DNA of 64,000 bases from Euonymus europaeus (taxonomy: Eukaryota; Streptophyta; Magnoliopsida; Celastrales; Celastraceae). A program made the translations under genes and the position numbers. The DNA lies in assembly GCA_963580455.1 (NCBI GenBank), contig OY756970.1, positions 12,648,001 through 12,712,000 on the forward strand, in the 5' to 3' direction. The notes under the pieces were generated by a model. It ran no database searches. It saw nothing but the letters and a program-made list of their open reading frames with translations, and had not been told where the DNA came from. Below, in pieces: positions 33,270 to 45,118 of this stretch. Within the stretch, counting starts at the first letter, position 1. Each line of letters begins with the position of its first letter.

Positions 33270-34060
33270 ATTGGAGCATGAATGTCTTCTATTACCTGAT
33301 CCGTAGGATGATGGAGGTTCACTATTATTCATAGGTCCACAGACCTTAGAGTGGACTTACTTGAATGATGAGAGGCCGTAAGAGGCTTACCAAAAGGCTT
33401 TCTTGATGCCTTTCCCATTAGAAAATTCTCACACAAAAAGATATTTACTTTTTCAAGCGAACCTAATAGCCCAGCTTTGGGTAATCTAGCTATTATTTCT
33501 TTACTAGTATGGCCAAGTCTAGCATGTCTATTTTAGAGAAAGTAACAAGTGCAGAAGTAAAAAAAGGAAGAAGAAGCAACAATAAAATAATCCAAAATTA
33601 ACTTAATGAATCCATTGACAAGTTGTCCACTAAAGAACAATTTACTGTCAAGAAATATATCAACGACATTGTTATCAAAATGAAAAGAATAACCCGAAGG
33701 TAATAAAGCTAGCACAGAGCGAAGGTTACATCAAAAATTTGGACCATATAAAACATCACGCAAGATTAAACTACGACCCCCTAACAATCTAAGTTGTCAA
33801 GAATCGCATCCCAAGATCTCCAATTGTCCATTATTTCCCAGATAGATGTACTGAGTTCTAGTTGGGATTCTGTGAAAGCCCATAAAGCCCTGTCTGTCAT
33901 GAACTATGTGTTTGTTCACTCCTATAACCAAAATCCAATCAGGAAGGGAGTTAACAACTAATGTATAACAACAATTATTGACAAAAATCAATTCAAGAAC
34001 TAAGTTCTTAGGCTCATAACAGTAATGGCTAGGTGTCCTTCTTGATCGCAATTGTGGCAC
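33270..34060 (-). pseudogene. Copia protease and GAG-pre-integrase region; integrase core missing
   Basis: On the minus strand, WILVIGVNKHI (34000-33900) is the copia protease site, with the catalytic DSG changed to VIG. FDNNVVDIFLDSKLFFSGQL and ARLGHTSKEIIARLP (about 33520) with CENFLMGKASRKPFG are the GAG-pre-integrase and N-terminal zinc region. The next recognisable sequence is already the N-terminal reverse transcriptase, so the DDE integrase core (rve, normally about 170 residues) is absent. Confidence 0.7.
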
Positions 34061-34771
34061 TTCATTTTAGCTATATTCTTCTTCGGCTTTGACTTCTCAA
34101 TTTTCTTGCCTTTAGGCCCGTGACATTTTTGTTGCTTATTTTTTCCTCCACCTTTGCTTTTGTACCCATTTTTGGGTTTATTGGGAGCATGGGCCACTAA
34201 GGCCACTTTCTTTATAGTATCATTACAATTAGCTTCTAGCTCAATGTGATTGGAAATGTCATCGAAGGTCTTGATCTTCTCTGAGTGAGTCATCAATTGC
34301 TTCGTTTGGATCCACTCAATATCCAACAAGGAACGAATGATGGCTAGCATATGTTCCTCATGATTGGGCTCAACACCAGCATTCCTCAAATTCTTGATCA
34401 TGCCCTTCATTGCACGAACATGCTCGGGCATAGTGTGATTTGGCAGCAACTTATACTCATTGAATTTGAGGTTCAAGGCACAAAGCCTAGTGGCATTGGT
34501 TTGCCCAAACTTGATTTTAAGCTCATTCCACAAAATCACAAATTAAGTAATTTTGCATAGCACTAAGAAGTGTGAATCCTATACAACAACCCTTCTTGAC
34601 CCAATTGACATAGGTTTCCTTATCACGGCAATGCTAGGCTATGTTACGTTCTTTGGGTGGCACCATAGCCAGCTCCAAGGTCTATAGCCCTTCTTGCTCG
34701 TTGAGAAGATACTAAATCTTTCTTCTACACAATATCCGCTTTGTTCAAATCAACAATAATGTTTTTGGATA
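34000..34771 (-). pseudogene. Ty1/copia gag with zinc knuckle, broken
   Basis: A start-like MVSKNIIVDLNK lies at 34771. After a decayed stretch comes WNELKIKFGQTNATRL, NLKFNEYKLLPNHTM, IKNLRNAGVEPNHEE and IKTFDDISNHIELEA, the standard copia gag (UBN2 type). A Lys-rich linker and CHNCDQEGH, the first half of a CCHC knuckle, follow. The knuckle's last Cys is lost near 34020. The clean part of the frame is 34000-34539. Orientation and order fit the downstream protease and reverse transcriptase remnants. Confidence 0.8.
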
Positions 34772-36006
34772 CCATTACTACAAAAGTAAACACAGTTGGA
34801 TTCAATTTAGGCACAATTTCATATATTTTTTTAGATTTTTAGAGATCAAATTATTTTTCTAAAAACAAGATCGAATATTCCCATTGATCAAAACCATCAC
34901 TCATTTAAATAAAAAAATTATTCAATCCAAAAAAAACTCAATAATCATACAACATATTAACAACATAATATGTAAGAAAATTATTATTATAAGCACTTAA
35001 CATATAATAAACATAAAATGAGGATAATCATGCACATAGCACAAACGGAAGCTAGTGTTGGTTTTATAAGTTTGACTAACAAATCTAGCAACCAGATCAT
35101 TCCCATGAAAGAGGAGTCCTTCTTTAACTACGGCGCACAAATAAGTGACCTCTTTCCTTAACAAAACTTTGTAGACATTACGAAAAGTGTTTGTCACCAA
35201 CAATGATTACCCAAAAAAAATAAATACATAACATATATGCAAATTATAATTCAAACAATAAAATCCTCATAATAATTGAACAAATGAATAATTAATCATG
35301 AAATACATATGGTTTATAATCATAAGCACTAAGCACACAATTAATAAATACATGTAAGTCATCAATTAATTTAAGATATCACATAAATAAATTAAATAAA
35401 ACAAATATGGGTCAAATTACAAAAGGAAAAACACTAAACCCTTTTTTAAAAAATACACAACATCCCATTAGCCATTAAACCCGTTTAACAACATAAAAAC
35501 CTTTTTCTTGTTAGCCACAAATGGATTTAAATATGTTAATCCCAATCAAATCCTCATAATAAAAGCTAATGTTGAAATGAAGATACACAATCCAATGGCA
35601 ATTCAAACTATTCAACAAAAGATAGTCATGCCAATTCAAACTTTTGACCAAAACATGTGCTGAGCAATTTCAATCATACGCATATATCAACTATATATAA
35701 AATAATATTAATTGATAACATATGACAATCCACTTCAAATTCAAACTTTGTAAACGTGTGTATATATATATGTCATGCAAGGTGTGGTAATGGAGGAGGG
35801 ACGAATCCATGCAGTAATAATAAAAAAAGTTCTAGTGTTCTAAGGTTTTGAGTCGTACAAAGCACAAGCTTGGAGCCAAGGAGAAGCACTTTCACTAATT
35901 TTATATCATTTATTTAAAACACCATATCAATCCACACAAAATTAATCCATGATTAAAACTAATTTAGTCATCAATACGGGAATTAAACGAATCACTCCAA
36001 TATTAA
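34772..36006. other. Leader side of the minus-strand copia element
   Basis: AT-rich sequence without recognisable genes. I looked for an iMet primer site next to the LTR piece at 36007 and found no convincing match, so either the site has decayed or the boundary is misplaced. An AT repeat (gtatatatatatg) lies near 35760. Confidence 0.4.
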
Positions 36007-36160
36007 TGTAGAAGTTAACACGTAATTCACATAGATTGGATATACCTAAATACCTTTTGAAGTGCAGATTACAGATCGAGTGGTTTGGTTCCATGTACTA
36101 CAAGATGGATCACAGACTCCTTTATAGGCACTAACACACTAATGATAATGATTTGGTATG
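36007..36160 (-). repeat. Remnant of the copia 5' LTR
   Basis: TGTAGAAGTTAACAC and the following 'ttcacatagattgg(a/g)tatacctaaata' match 28741-28860. Similarity ends near 36160, where Tat-element sequence begins. The 5' LTR is therefore truncated to about 150 bp. Confidence 0.5.
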
Positions 36161-36407
36161 TTTTTGGAATTTTGAACTAGCTAAAATTAATCCTATAGTT
36201 AAAGACGTCTTATCTTCATGAAAGATCCAAGGACTCCTCCTTTTCTTCAAAGACTTCCTTTCTCCTTTCTGACATTACCCTTCATCAACGAAACTCTAGC
36301 TTTCAAAAGCTTCTCTCTTTTCCCTTTGCTTTTTCCATGGCTATTTGGTCTATAAAAGTATTTACATACCATCAACTTGAGCAATACGGACCCTACAACT
36401 CCCCTAG

Positions 36408-37862
36408 TGTGATGACCGATCCCAAATATGAACATAGAAAAAATTAAAAGCTGGAAAACATGTGTTTTGGGATGATTCAGAATTTACAAAGGCGCCTAGG
36501 TACGTTGGAATCGCACCTAGGCGAGTAGGAAGTCCTAGAATAGGTTTGAATCTATTCTGGGCTTGCCTAGACACACTAAAGGTACGCCCAAAACAGTAGC
36601 GTGCAGGAAATTGAAGAGAAACATGGGCTAAGGGGTGCCTAGGCGCAACCCTCACATGCCTAGGCATGCCCAACTAGGCTCCTAGGAAGCGCCCAAAGTA
36701 GAGTGTTCTCATTGGTCATCCTTTTGTGTTCTTGAGTAAATTGTTCCTTAGGAAGGACGAACACTTTGTTTGATTATTAGTTGAATTGCATACCTTACTC
36801 ATGCTTGGTCATCAATTAAGCATGCTAACTCTTGTACATGCATCATGTAGTTATTTATGTATATAGGGTTGATATATATATATATATATATATATGTATA
36901 CATGTTTATTCTTGCATGCCATGATTGGACATACATTGTAGATGCATTGAGTAGTTTCCTTACGATCTATTTGTGGGATGTTGGATATCGAGGGGCACAT
37001 TATTGTCAGGATCGGGATTCCACTTTGTGGAGGTGCATCTATAGTTTTACAGGGCAAGGTTCAAGGTTTTTGATGTTTTTTGGATATACGTTGACCGATG
37101 CCAAGATGTTATGGGGTGTAGCCGTTGATTACTACTTCGTTGTGTCATTTTAGATGTCGTTGTGCTGCATTGTGCTTATTTCATTATCCAGCCTTGTAAT
37201 ATTGATTACTCTTTATCTTTCATACTAAGCCTTCTACTCACCCTATTTCATTTTCTTCTATCCTTCATATGAGATTAGTGTATAGAACCAGGCTGCGGAT
37301 CAGTAGGAGACTGAGTGACATGGATAGCCACCCTTAGAGCATTAAGGATATTTTTATTTATGAGATGAATTATGTTGTCTATCATTAGTATATCTAGTAC
37401 TTGATCCTGATGTATGCTATGAATGAATATGTACCTCTTCGTTATGTTGGATGAATGGTCGGGAGTTTATGATGTGTGATCAGGTTTGACGTACCGGGAT
37501 AGTAGACCCTTGTGTTAGGATTGTTGACTTTGATCGTTTGTTGATGATGATGTTTATGTGATGATATTTTCATATGAATTATATATGATTAGGAGGCCTA
37601 AAGCCCTACCTAGAGTGTGATTGTGGATAGATGGCAAGAGGCCTGCTAGGCTACATAATTGTGTTGAATTGTTGTTGATTGAATTCCTTTGAGAATGTGT
37701 TTAATGACTCCAAGTTGGCACCCTTTGATATACGGGGAGGTGTTGCTGGATTTTTGTCAGAATTCAGGCTAGGGTGACGTGTCATTATGTCCTTAGTAAT
37801 GGTGTACACATCAGTGGTAGCACACTCAGCTCTATGTGTGATTTTCAAGTCAGGGTGTTACA
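36408..37862 (+). mobile_element. Solo LTR, 1455 bp, Ty3/gypsy (Tekay-like ends)
   Basis: The segment starts TGTGATGACCGATCCC and ends GGGTGTTACA. It is flanked by CCTAG (36403-36407) and CCTGG (37863-37867), a 5-bp duplication with one change. No internal region is present, so it is the product of LTR-LTR recombination. The ends resemble the sense ends of the chromovirus LTR at 53833-56006 (TGTGAAACCCCGACCC ... GGGGCGTGACA). Six copies of the palindrome CCTAGG lie at 36480-36700. Confidence 0.7.
36872..36895. repeat. (TA)n microsatellite
   Basis: About 12 TA units lie within the solo LTR. Confidence 0.9.
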
Positions 37863-39865
37863 CCTGGCCTACCAAACCTTCCTTTCCACTAACATTTTGT
37901 GTTCCCTCTCATGAAAACTCATGCATGGTCCAAACTTTCAGAAAATTAGAAAGAAGGGAAAGATCGTCTGACCTCACCTTTGCCAATTTCTGGGGCACGG
38001 CTTTTATAGACTATTTGGTTGTCCTTTTTAGAATCAAGTTTTCTTTTGAAGAAAATCTTCTAAATGTTTGCTGCAGCTATTGGTCACGGTCCTACAATTC
38101 CTTCCTTTTTCATTGCGATCCCATATCCACTAGTCTAAAGCTTCCTCATCTGATCACTGCTCCAACTAATCCACTGTAATGCTCGGACCTTCTTCTCTGG
38201 TTTGCCCAAAATTGAAAAACATATCGCATTTCTCTGATGTTTCCTTTTGTAGGTTTGTTTCTTGCATATCTGCCAATCAACCATCAAAAAAGTATCTTCA
38301 TATCGCCCAAGCCCTAGCTAATGGTACTAAGGCAACCCTTGATCCTATGCTATTAGCCCATTTTTACTTGACTATGGCCAATAGTACTCATCCCTTACCC
38401 AGTTTCAATTCTCCCAATGGTGTTTCTTTGTGGATCTTCAACTATTTCCTAGAGCTATGTTCTAGGTCTTATAGATCTCCTACCAGCCATTACTCCTATG
38501 GAGAACTCGTAACAAGTTATACTGCTGATGGTTCCTTTGAATACACTTACACATTTCTATGAAATTTGGCTCTTAATTTCCCCAATCACCTCCTATATCA
38601 CTTTACTAAAAATGGGCCCTTCATGGCTTTACCTTTTTGTGACTGAAGCCAATCTAGATAGCCTTGAGGTTAGAGAAATTTGGGTAAGTTTTTTAGTCTA
38701 TAGGTATCTCTACCTCGGTGTAAGTTTATCCCATCCTCACAATCCCATAATATTTGGTACGATAGTTTGGTTTTACCCAAAGCATCCCTCAATTACCAAG
38801 CAAATGTTTAATCCTCAAAATCATCCAAGAGTCTGTATTACCTCTAAATCTTTCATTCTTGATTACCATACCATGTATACTTAGCTACTTGAATGTTTTC
38901 AATTCAGTGCACCTTCTCCTCACATGCCATCTAAGGGAAAGCTTTCAAAGAATTATGGCAATAAAAGAAATCTTTGCACCTTCCTCGCCCATGATGAAAC
39001 TCAATACTACAATTGCAGTAAAAGCAGAATCTCCAAAATGTAGTTCTACTTACTTATTTCTAGTCATTCTTGCTATTTCTGCATTTTGATTTTGTTCTGT
39101 GGCAGGTTCTACTGACCCTCTCATTCTTCCATCCAAGAAATCTAAGACTAATAAGATTGCCCAAAAGAAACCTATTCCCAAAGAGGTTTATCCTAAATGA
39201 TCAGGTCATATGTGTGCAGCTACCAAATCATCTTCTCCTAAATCTTCTAACATGACCATTGAACTCACTAGTGATACCTCTAATTTCAAAATTGATGTTG
39301 AAAACCAATCACCTGCATCATGCACTTTTCCAGGGATGACCCTATTAAATCACCTTTGGACACCAAGTTTGTCTTTCATTTCACTCCTCGACTACTTGTT
39401 AAGTAGGAAAAACCATCACAACAATAGAAACTTTACCATGTGGTCCCCCTTACCTCTCTCCCCCCAAAGCCAAGCCCCACTTCACAGGTATGTTGGTACT
39501 TTCTAATACCTGTGTATTAAGTCCATCTTAATTATGTTATTCTTCATATCTGTACAGGCTTTTGGAAGTGATGTCCCATTTAACATTATTGAAAATATTC
39601 ATTTGGAAGAATTTCAAGACCCTTTGAGCGCCCAAGATTTTGATTTCTTGCCAAATACTACTACAGAGGTGGTTCCAAAAGGTCCACCTTCTGAGGATGA
39701 AATTCATGCTCATGTCGTGTCTTTCCAAGAGAAGTTGTCTATGGACCTGTTTGTTATTATTGTTGAAACCTCAAACCAATGTATAGCTATTGTTCGACTG
39801 TTGGTGTATGATCCTAGATTGGATTCTTCTTTCAATGATCAAATTCTTTGGGTTGAACTTCTATG

Positions 39866-40484
39866 TGTAGTTCAAGACTAAACATCATAATTCACACTTA
39901 CTATTCTAAGATGAAGGGAGCTGTTGAGGTAGCTAATAAAAACATTAAGAAGATCATTCAAAAGATGATAGAGAATTACAAAGATTTGCTAAAAAGCTTC
40001 CCTTTGCTTTTTCTGGATACTGGACTGCAGTACGCACTTCCACTAGTTAAATCCCTTTCACTTTAGTGTATGGGACATATGCGGTTCTTCTTATTAAAGT
40101 GTAAATTCGTTCACTAAGAGTGATGGTTGAGGTCAAATTAGAGGAGATAGAATGGGTCCAAACTCGGTACAAACATTATAATATCATTAAAGAGAGAAGA
40201 TTGGGAGCACTTTTTAGAGGACAACTTTATGAAAGATGAATGATAAGAGAACATCACAAGAAAGTGCACCCTCGTTGTTTTAGAGAGGAAGATTTAGGTA
40301 CTGAAAATGATTCAACTGCCTCAAAAGAATATCGTGAAAAATGGACTCCCACTTATGAGGTAAAAAAGGCATTTTGTGGTAAAAAAAGCATTTTGTGGTG
40401 GAGCAGTACTTTTGACAAAGATGGATGGAGATGATGTGCCTCACCCAATGAATGTTGATGTTCTCAAGCAATACTACACGTAAA
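39866..40484 (+). pseudogene. Tat/Ogre-type integrase C-terminal remnant
   Basis: Across frames one reads KMKGAVEVANKNIKKII (near 39910), then KLEEIEWVQTRY (40135), a YNKKVHPR-like 'HHKKVHPRCF' (40250), EKWTPTYEVKKAF (40335-40370) and a final 'MDGDDVPHPMNVDVLKQYY' (40425-40480). This is the order of the C-terminal half of Ty3/gypsy Tat-lineage integrase after the catalytic Glu region. Stops, frameshifts and a small tandem duplication of 'ggtaaaaaaggcattttgt' (40360-40397) break it. Everything upstream in pol is deleted; the remnant follows directly on the PMD-like gene. Confidence 0.75.
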
Positions 40485-41674
40485 CAAAACAAAATTCTGC
40501 TAGAGTGAAAAACCAAAAGAGCACTCAAGCCATAAATTAAGGGTAAAAAAAATTTCTTGCCAGGTTGAAAATCGAAAATGACAGTCTAGTAAAAACTTAG
40601 GGATAAAGAAAATTTCATTCAAATGAAAACCCTTATGAACACCTCAATTCAGGCTACAAGCTCAGATTTCAAATTGTGGGAAGAAGTATAGTTGAGACAT
40701 GGGTTTCTTGAATTGGGGAATGGTGTCTGAGTAGGCTGCTTACTTGTCTCATATTGATATGGATGGAGGTGCAGAAATGACTTTGTAGTATTCAAATTTA
40801 ATGACAGTAAATTGGACATGCACTAAAATGGGGATAATTTTTGGTGCGATATTTATGTTATCACCTATTTTACCTCAGAAAGGTTTTGATCCATTAATAG
40901 AAAATGAAGTGTTGTTAAAAGATAGGAAGGTTCAGACACCACCTCATGCAAGTTAGGTTTTATCATTGTTAAATGGGTGCACACAAAAACTGGGGCAATT
41001 TTATTATAATCTTTGAATTATCACCTATTACATCCTAGAGAAGCTAGGTTTGTCTTCCTTTTCTTTGAAATCCCTCAATTCTTGTATATATCTTGGTCTA
41101 AAGGATTTTTTATTGTTACCCATCATTCTCAATAAAACATCATGAGGTCATTCATTTTTTCCGGCTTTGCTACTTGTTTTCTCCTTTTTCATATCACAAT
41201 TCAATTCTCATTGATATCCCAAAAGTTTATCATTTACTTCCAATTGTTGGCAATGTTTTAACAGGAAATGTGATGAGTGCGTTAGGACATTACTCTTGAC
41301 AGGAATTTGATGGATATTGGTATTCTAAGCTAAAAAAGATTTGAATGATAAACCTGTGGTCGAGACATGTATTATCAGGAGAGGGATCACCCTAATAGTA
41401 AAAGCGTAAACACCAAATAAACAAAAAAGTTTTGATGAACATGAAATTTTGAATTTGGAAGGGTGTACATTTGAATTTTGAAGAAAGTAATCGATTACTA
41501 AAACAAGCAAGGATAAAGAAAAGAGACGACACCAGAGTTGGGTTCTTAAGTGAATGAGGTTTGTTAATAATCAGAATACAAAAACTGCAAAGAAAAACTC
41601 TCCAAGTCAGAAGGTTAATCCCTCCAAGGAATTAGATTGGTCTAGCAATTCGCAATTGTATGCGTACTTGAGGG
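40485..41674 (+). other. 3' untranslated region of the second Tat-like element (left part)
   Basis: The segment is collinear with 9840-11200 of the first Tat/Ogre-like element: diverged 'gtgaaaacc...aaaagggca' units, 'tgtctca(t/a)attgatatggatg', the CAAAACTG hairpin relics, and 'ggtctagcaatt(c)gcaattg'. It stops where the Athila-like element is inserted and resumes at 63712. Confidence 0.7.
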
Positions 41675-43274
41675 TGTAATTGGGGTGGTATTTTGCATGC
41701 TTTTGTGGAGTTTTGAAAGTAAAAGGTTGAGTTTCAATGCTTAAAAACCACATTTTAGGTTTGAGTTGCCGAAATCTGTGTTAATGAGCCAATGGACAAT
41801 TTAACACTTTGATATAGTCATTTTTAAGTGTTTTTAGTGGTTCAATTTGGTTTGGTAGCTTAGAGATATGAAATCCAAGTTTTGGGCATAATGGTTAGAA
41901 GTTGTGGAAATGTTATCTATTTAGCATTTGGGTTTTAATGTGCCAGATTTTGTTCTATCAACCTAAAAATAGTCTTGACACTTGTTTAAGTATGTTTCAG
42001 TCATTTATGACTTGTTTGAATGGTTTTTGTAGGCTCTAGATTGATTGGGATTGAATGCGGAAGAAAAGACATAAAATAGCTACAAAATTGGACTTTACTG
42101 TCAATCGCCCGGACACGTATCAAAAGGCGTCCGAATGCTTCAAGAAGAAAGGGGGTACAGAGCTGTTTTCAAGCATCTCTGTCTGGACGGTACTGTTCAC
42201 CGTCTAGACGGACAAAGAGAAAAGTCAAAACTGTCACTGAACAATCTGCACAATAATTTTTGTGTCAACTTTTGAAGAGAAATTGATCGAATTTGAAAAA
42301 AATTCTTCTACAAAGTTGAAGTATACATCCAAATCTTTCCAACGAGTACTCATACGCATAAATCCATTGTGAATTGAAGTCTGTGGAGCTAAAACAAGTT
42401 GTTGTCTTTGAACAGTTCCAGTAATTTCGGGTTTTATGATTTTTACTGAATTCTTGAAGGGCAAACTTGTCTAATTGCTTTCTTTGACCAATGGGACTTA
42501 TTTGTAGTGGATTAGGATGGTCTTTTAACACATGTATTAGGGGTTTAAGGCTCTTGAGACCCCATTCTTGTAACAACACTCATTTTGGCCGAATTTTATA
42601 TATTCTCTCTAGGTTTTCATTCTCTTACTTTGTTCTTCACTTTGGTTCTTTATTGGAGTTCGAAAATCACTCTCTTTAAGATTTCTAGGAGTTTTGAAGA
42701 CCTAACCAACTAGAAGAAGGAGTTTTTCCTCCTTGTAGAGCTTGAGAAGAGCCCAAGTTTGATTTGCCTCAACTTCTATTTATAGATTGGAAGGTCAATT
42801 CGCCTCAACATTCCACATTGGATTTGATTTCTAAAATCCTTTTACTTATTGTTATTTCATTTTTTTTATCAAATTTGGATTCATAGTTCTTGTTTAATCT
42901 ACTTGAATATTTTTCATCCTGATTTAGTTTGTGCTTGAATGCTTTATGTTATGCTTTGCATTTTATTATGTTGTGTTTAATTTCAATTTCAATTTTCTGC
43001 ACTAGTATAGCAGTTACTTCTCATTTTGCATATTAGGGTTTAGTTCAATCAATCACCCCAACAGGGAAAACTGAGTCCAACCAATGGTTAGTGCAATTTT
43101 ACCATCACTTGCATTGTGAATACCATATTTAATTAAGTAATTAGGTTAATAATCCATAGACCCAAAACAAAACCAAAAGTCTTTGTGAGACGATTTGGGA
43201 TTCACTCATATTATTACTTTGACAAATCTACACTTGGGAAAGCATAAATCCACTTACCTATTTTGGGCAAGTCA
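41675..43274 (+). repeat. 5' LTR of the Athila-like element
   Basis: 1600 bp, aligned by eye with the split 3' copy; the two have many differences and small indels, so the element is clearly older than the chromovirus inside it. A TATA-like TTTATATATT lies at 42595-42604. Near 42110-42215 is a block with CGTCTAGACGG and 'ggtactgttcac', which in the 3' copy reads CCGTCCGGACGG. Confidence 0.8.
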
Positions 43275-43280
43275 AGTTTT

Positions 43281-43296
43281 TGGTGCTGTTGCCGGG
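43281..43296 (+). other. Primer-binding site, tRNA-Asp type
   Basis: TGGTGCTGTTGCCGGG lies 6 bp after the LTR. It matches the complement of the plant tRNA-Asp 3' end (TGGCGCCGTTGCCGGG) with two C-to-T changes. The tRNA-Asp type is common in Athila-like elements. Confidence 0.8.
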
Positions 43297-43396
43297 GACT
43301 TTTATCCGTCGGTTCGGGTCTTTCTTTATTTTATTTTATTTTATTTTTTATTTTGTTCTTAAATTTATTATCTACTTTTTAATTCCTTGATGTTGC

Positions 43397-45118
43397 ATGT
43401 ATTGGGTTAGGGACGATCATAATAGGTTGCGTATGACATCTAGCGATACAAGTAGCATTGTTAGTCTAGAAATTGATTTTGCATCTGTGACTTCTGAAAG
43501 AGATTCTGACCTTGGTTTGCCTATTTTATTTGACGAAGAAGTTTGTGAAAACATGGCTGATCCTGCATCACGTACTCTTAAGGATTTTATTCAGCCCACT
43601 CGCACTACTACTCCTTCATGCATCATATTACCTGAAAATGCACCTCCATTTTCTGTTAAGCATGGCATGATGTCAGTGATACCTCAGTTCCATGGCATAG
43701 ATTCTAAGAGCCCTTATCAGCATCTTACTGATTTTGAGTCGGCTTGTACTTTTTTCATTAATAGGGCTAACACTAATGAGTATGTTAGATTGCGCTTGTT
43801 TCCTTTCTCTTTGAAAGATAAGGCTAAGTTGTGGTTTAACTAATTGAGAGCCAACTCTATTACTAGTTGGGTTGATATGCAACGTGAGTTCTTACAAAAA
43901 TTCTTTCCATTTTAGAGAACTCAAATGATTCAAGAGACTTTCCAAACTAGTTGGGACCGCTTCAAGGAGTTGTTGAATATTTGTCCCCATCATGGCTATA
44001 AGTCTTGGAGAGTTGTCAACTACTTTTATACGGGTCTAACTCCGGAGTGCAAACAATTTTTGCAAACTATGTGCAATGGAGAATTCTTTGATAAAGAGCC
44101 AGATGCTGCATTGGATTTCTTTGATTACCTTGGAGAGAGTGCTAGCTAGTGGAATACTAGAACTGATAGAATTGCTATAGCTGCTCAACCTTTGAGGACC
44201 ATCCCGAGTGGCGGTAAATATGAGTTGAAGGAAGATGTGGATGTTCAAGCTAAACTTGCTATTTTGGCTAGGAGACTAGAGATTATATAGTTGGAAAAAG
44301 TCAAGGCAGTGAAACCGGTGGAGCCATGTGACTTATGTGCTGATTCTAGCCATGAGACTTAAGATTGCCCTATCATGCCTATGATGGAGAATCGAATGGA
44401 CCAATTGCAAGCTGCAAATTGGGTCAACAAGATGAACAATCCTTATTCCAACACATACAATTCGGGGTGGAGGAACCATCCTAACTTTTCATGGAGGAAT
44501 GATCAACCTGGATTGTCTTCACAGAGTTATCCACAGCAGTTTCAGCATACTCACCTTCAATAGCACCTCCTAGTTTTCCTCTTCAACAACCAATTGCTCC
44601 ACCCAAGAAGTCTCTCAATTATACTATAGCACAGATGGCTACTACTTTTCAACAGTTCATGTAGGTTCATACTACTACAAACAATCAGAATACACAAGCC
44701 ATCAATGACTTGCGAGGAACAATTCAAAAAATGAGAAGGGAAAGTTTCCAGCTCAACCTCAACCAAATCCTACGGTCTATAAACAACAATCTCAATAACA
44801 TGTTCATAATGTTTCAGGAGATGATTTTGAGACAACCAAAGCAGTTACCACTTTGAGAAGTAGGAAGTAGGTTTCTAGACCTGAGGCCCCTGTTGATTCT
44901 CAGCATTCTAGTCCTGCTCTTGTGGTGCTCCTAAGGTGGTTAAGGTAGAAAAGGAAGTAGAAGGAGAGAAAGATAAAGAAAATTATGAATTGAAGACTCC
45001 ATCTATGGTAGAGAAAGAAAATAAAAGGGTTTATCGACCTACTACTCCTTATCCACATAGATTGAGAGTTGGGCAGATGAACAAGCATCATATTGAGATT
45101 TAGGAGATTTTCAAGAAA
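43397..45118 (+). pseudogene. Athila-like gag, broken
   Basis: From the ATG-containing frame at 43397, FHGIDSKSPYQHLTDFESAC and LRLFPFSLKDKAKLWFN match the gypsy gag core (PF03732). After a stop, 'SWVDMQREFLQKFFPF', 'WDRFKELLNICPHHG' and 'FYTGLTPECKQFLQTM' continue in the same frame (43925-44149). A knuckle-like CDLCADSSHET-stop-DC is near 44330. A frameshift near 44550 moves the frame and it returns near 44930. Many stops are single-base changes from CAA, CAG, CGA or TGG. The tail (RPTTPYPHRLR near 45035) is the usual link to protease. Confidence 0.8.

Larger units (their letters stand above)
36337..39865 (+). pseudogene. Plant mobile domain (PMD, aminotransferase-like) gene, broken and interrupted
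   Basis: A likely start at 36337 (MAIWSIKVF) is split from the rest by the solo LTR at 36408-37862. Downstream, pieces in shifting frames fit the plant mobile domain (PF10536): FEENLLNVCCSYWSRSYNSF (near 38050), AKKYLHIAQALANGTKATLDP-like sequence (38280-38345) and LLAHFYLTMANST, then WIFNYFLELCSRSY. The region 38528-38884 continues as an eroded C-terminal half. A GT...AG interval at 39488-39557 (CAG|GTATGT ... TACAG|GC) looks like a true 70-bp intron, and other acceptor-like sites occur near 38253 and 39105. PMD proteins (MAIN family) act in silencing in plants and are also carried by transposons. Here the gene sits where ORF1 would be in a Tat-like element. Confidence 0.55.
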
